Source: Hyphomicrobiales bacterium
GTDB lineage: Bacteria; Pseudomonadota; Alphaproteobacteria; Rhizobiales; Beijerinckiaceae
NCBI GenBank assembly: GCA_947455645.1
Contig: CANGPA010000004.1
Coordinates: 1-64,000 of the forward strand
DNA length: 64,000 bases
Reading direction: 5' to 3'
The notes under the pieces are model-generated. The model searched no databases. It saw only the letters and a list, made by a program, of their open reading frames with translations, and was not told the origin of the DNA. This document shows positions 63,714 to 64,000 of the stretch, in pieces (within the stretch, counting starts at the first letter, position 1; every line of letters begins with the position of its first letter). A program made the position numbers and the translations under genes.

Positions 63714-64000
63714 ATCTTAAGCTCCTGAAGAAAAAGTAAAAATAATCTTTCACTTCTCAATTTTATCCATGCTCCAAAATATTTAATCGCTTCCCAAGCA
63801 AGAGAGCGGAAAAATATCCATTTATTGGAAGAGAGCGATACAGCTAAGGTAGGGCCGGCACGATAAGTTTGAAACTGAATCTGTGGCATTTTTTCCTCAA
63901 ATTCAAGCATGGCTCGAGGAAGGTGAGTGAGTGACGTTACAATAATGAGTGATTTATATCCCAATGCATTTGCCCATTTTTCAACTTCAATCGCATTTCC
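63710..64000 (-). CDS. YdcF/SanA (DUF218) family protein, C-terminal part (runs off right edge)
   Basis: The reverse strand reads openly from the window edge to a stop at 63710, giving 96 C-terminal residues. NAIEVEKWANALGYKSLIIVTSLTHLPRAMLEFEE matches the YdcF/ElyC pattern of a helix, then VTSxxHxPRA. Members are membrane proteins linked to envelope biogenesis. In alphaproteobacteria this gene is often between ftsX and plsC. The N-terminus is outside the window. Confidence 0.85.
   Translation of the reverse strand, partial: GNAIEVEKWANALGYKSLIIVTSLTHLPRAMLEFEEKMPQIQFQTYRAGPTLAVSLSSNKWIFFRSLAWEAIKYFGAWIKLRSERLFLLFLQELKI

Overview
The window looks like chromosomal DNA of an alphaproteobacterium, most likely a member of the Hyphomicrobiales (Rhizobiales) with moderate GC. 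This rests on gene families and gene order: bolA / J-domain / cobS-cobT next to rpmB, an IalB-family protein, DUF3108, DUF2794, a MscS channel with a DUF3772-type N-terminus, dapF-mtaB-ftsY, and the ydcF-plsC-nadD-rsfS-rlmH-envC-ctpA-yibQ-rppH series. A short palindromic repeat of the kind scattered in alphaproteobacterial genomes lies at 8.0 kb. The genus cannot be fixed from the sequence alone. No tRNA, rRNA, insertion sequence, prophage or CRISPR array was seen.

Layout. 0-4 kb: the 5' part of a long-chain acyl-CoA synthetase running off the left edge, a CobW-type GTPase and two divergent EamA transporters. 4-8 kb: bolA, a J-domain protein and cobS-cobT (aerobic cobaltochelatase). 8-10 kb: repeat, higBA toxin-antitoxin pair, yhhQ (queuosine precursor transport) and rpmB. 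10-27.4 kb: mostly housekeeping genes, including a SUV3-like RNA helicase with a long disordered tail, a MscS channel, ppa, dapF-mtaB, an RluA-type synthase, ftsY, rlmN, an ECF-like sigma factor without a visible anti-sigma partner, phhB and thpR.

27.5-43 kb is the main accessory block. A DeoR regulator precedes phnW-phnA-phnY, which would convert 2-aminoethylphosphonate via phosphonoacetaldehyde and phosphonoacetate to acetate and phosphate. An exact 10-bp direct repeat spaced 20 bp brackets a good sigma-70 promoter in front of phnW, and a related repeat spaced 10 bp lies in front of deoR. Next come a class III omega-aminotransferase divergent from a MocR regulator, acetate kinase and an agmatinase-like ureohydrolase co-directional with mocR, and an opposing polyamine-type ABC importer (potDABC-like). 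The importer has an elaborate leader: GGTCCA boxes at multiples of 23 bp, palindromes, and a terminator-like hairpin directly before the first gene. The block looks like a nitrogen/phosphorus scavenging unit for small amino-phosphonates and/or polyamines.

43-64 kb: a Tas-like aldo/keto reductase, tesA divergent from ybbA-ybbP (as in E. coli), a Bax-inhibitor-1 protein, DUF2794, a candidate structured small RNA with its own terminator, an ABC1 kinase with oligoendopeptidase F, a response regulator with a degenerate sigma-54-activator core joined to an L,D-transpeptidase, a fourth EamA transporter, and a long leftward envelope/ribosome operon that runs off the right edge.
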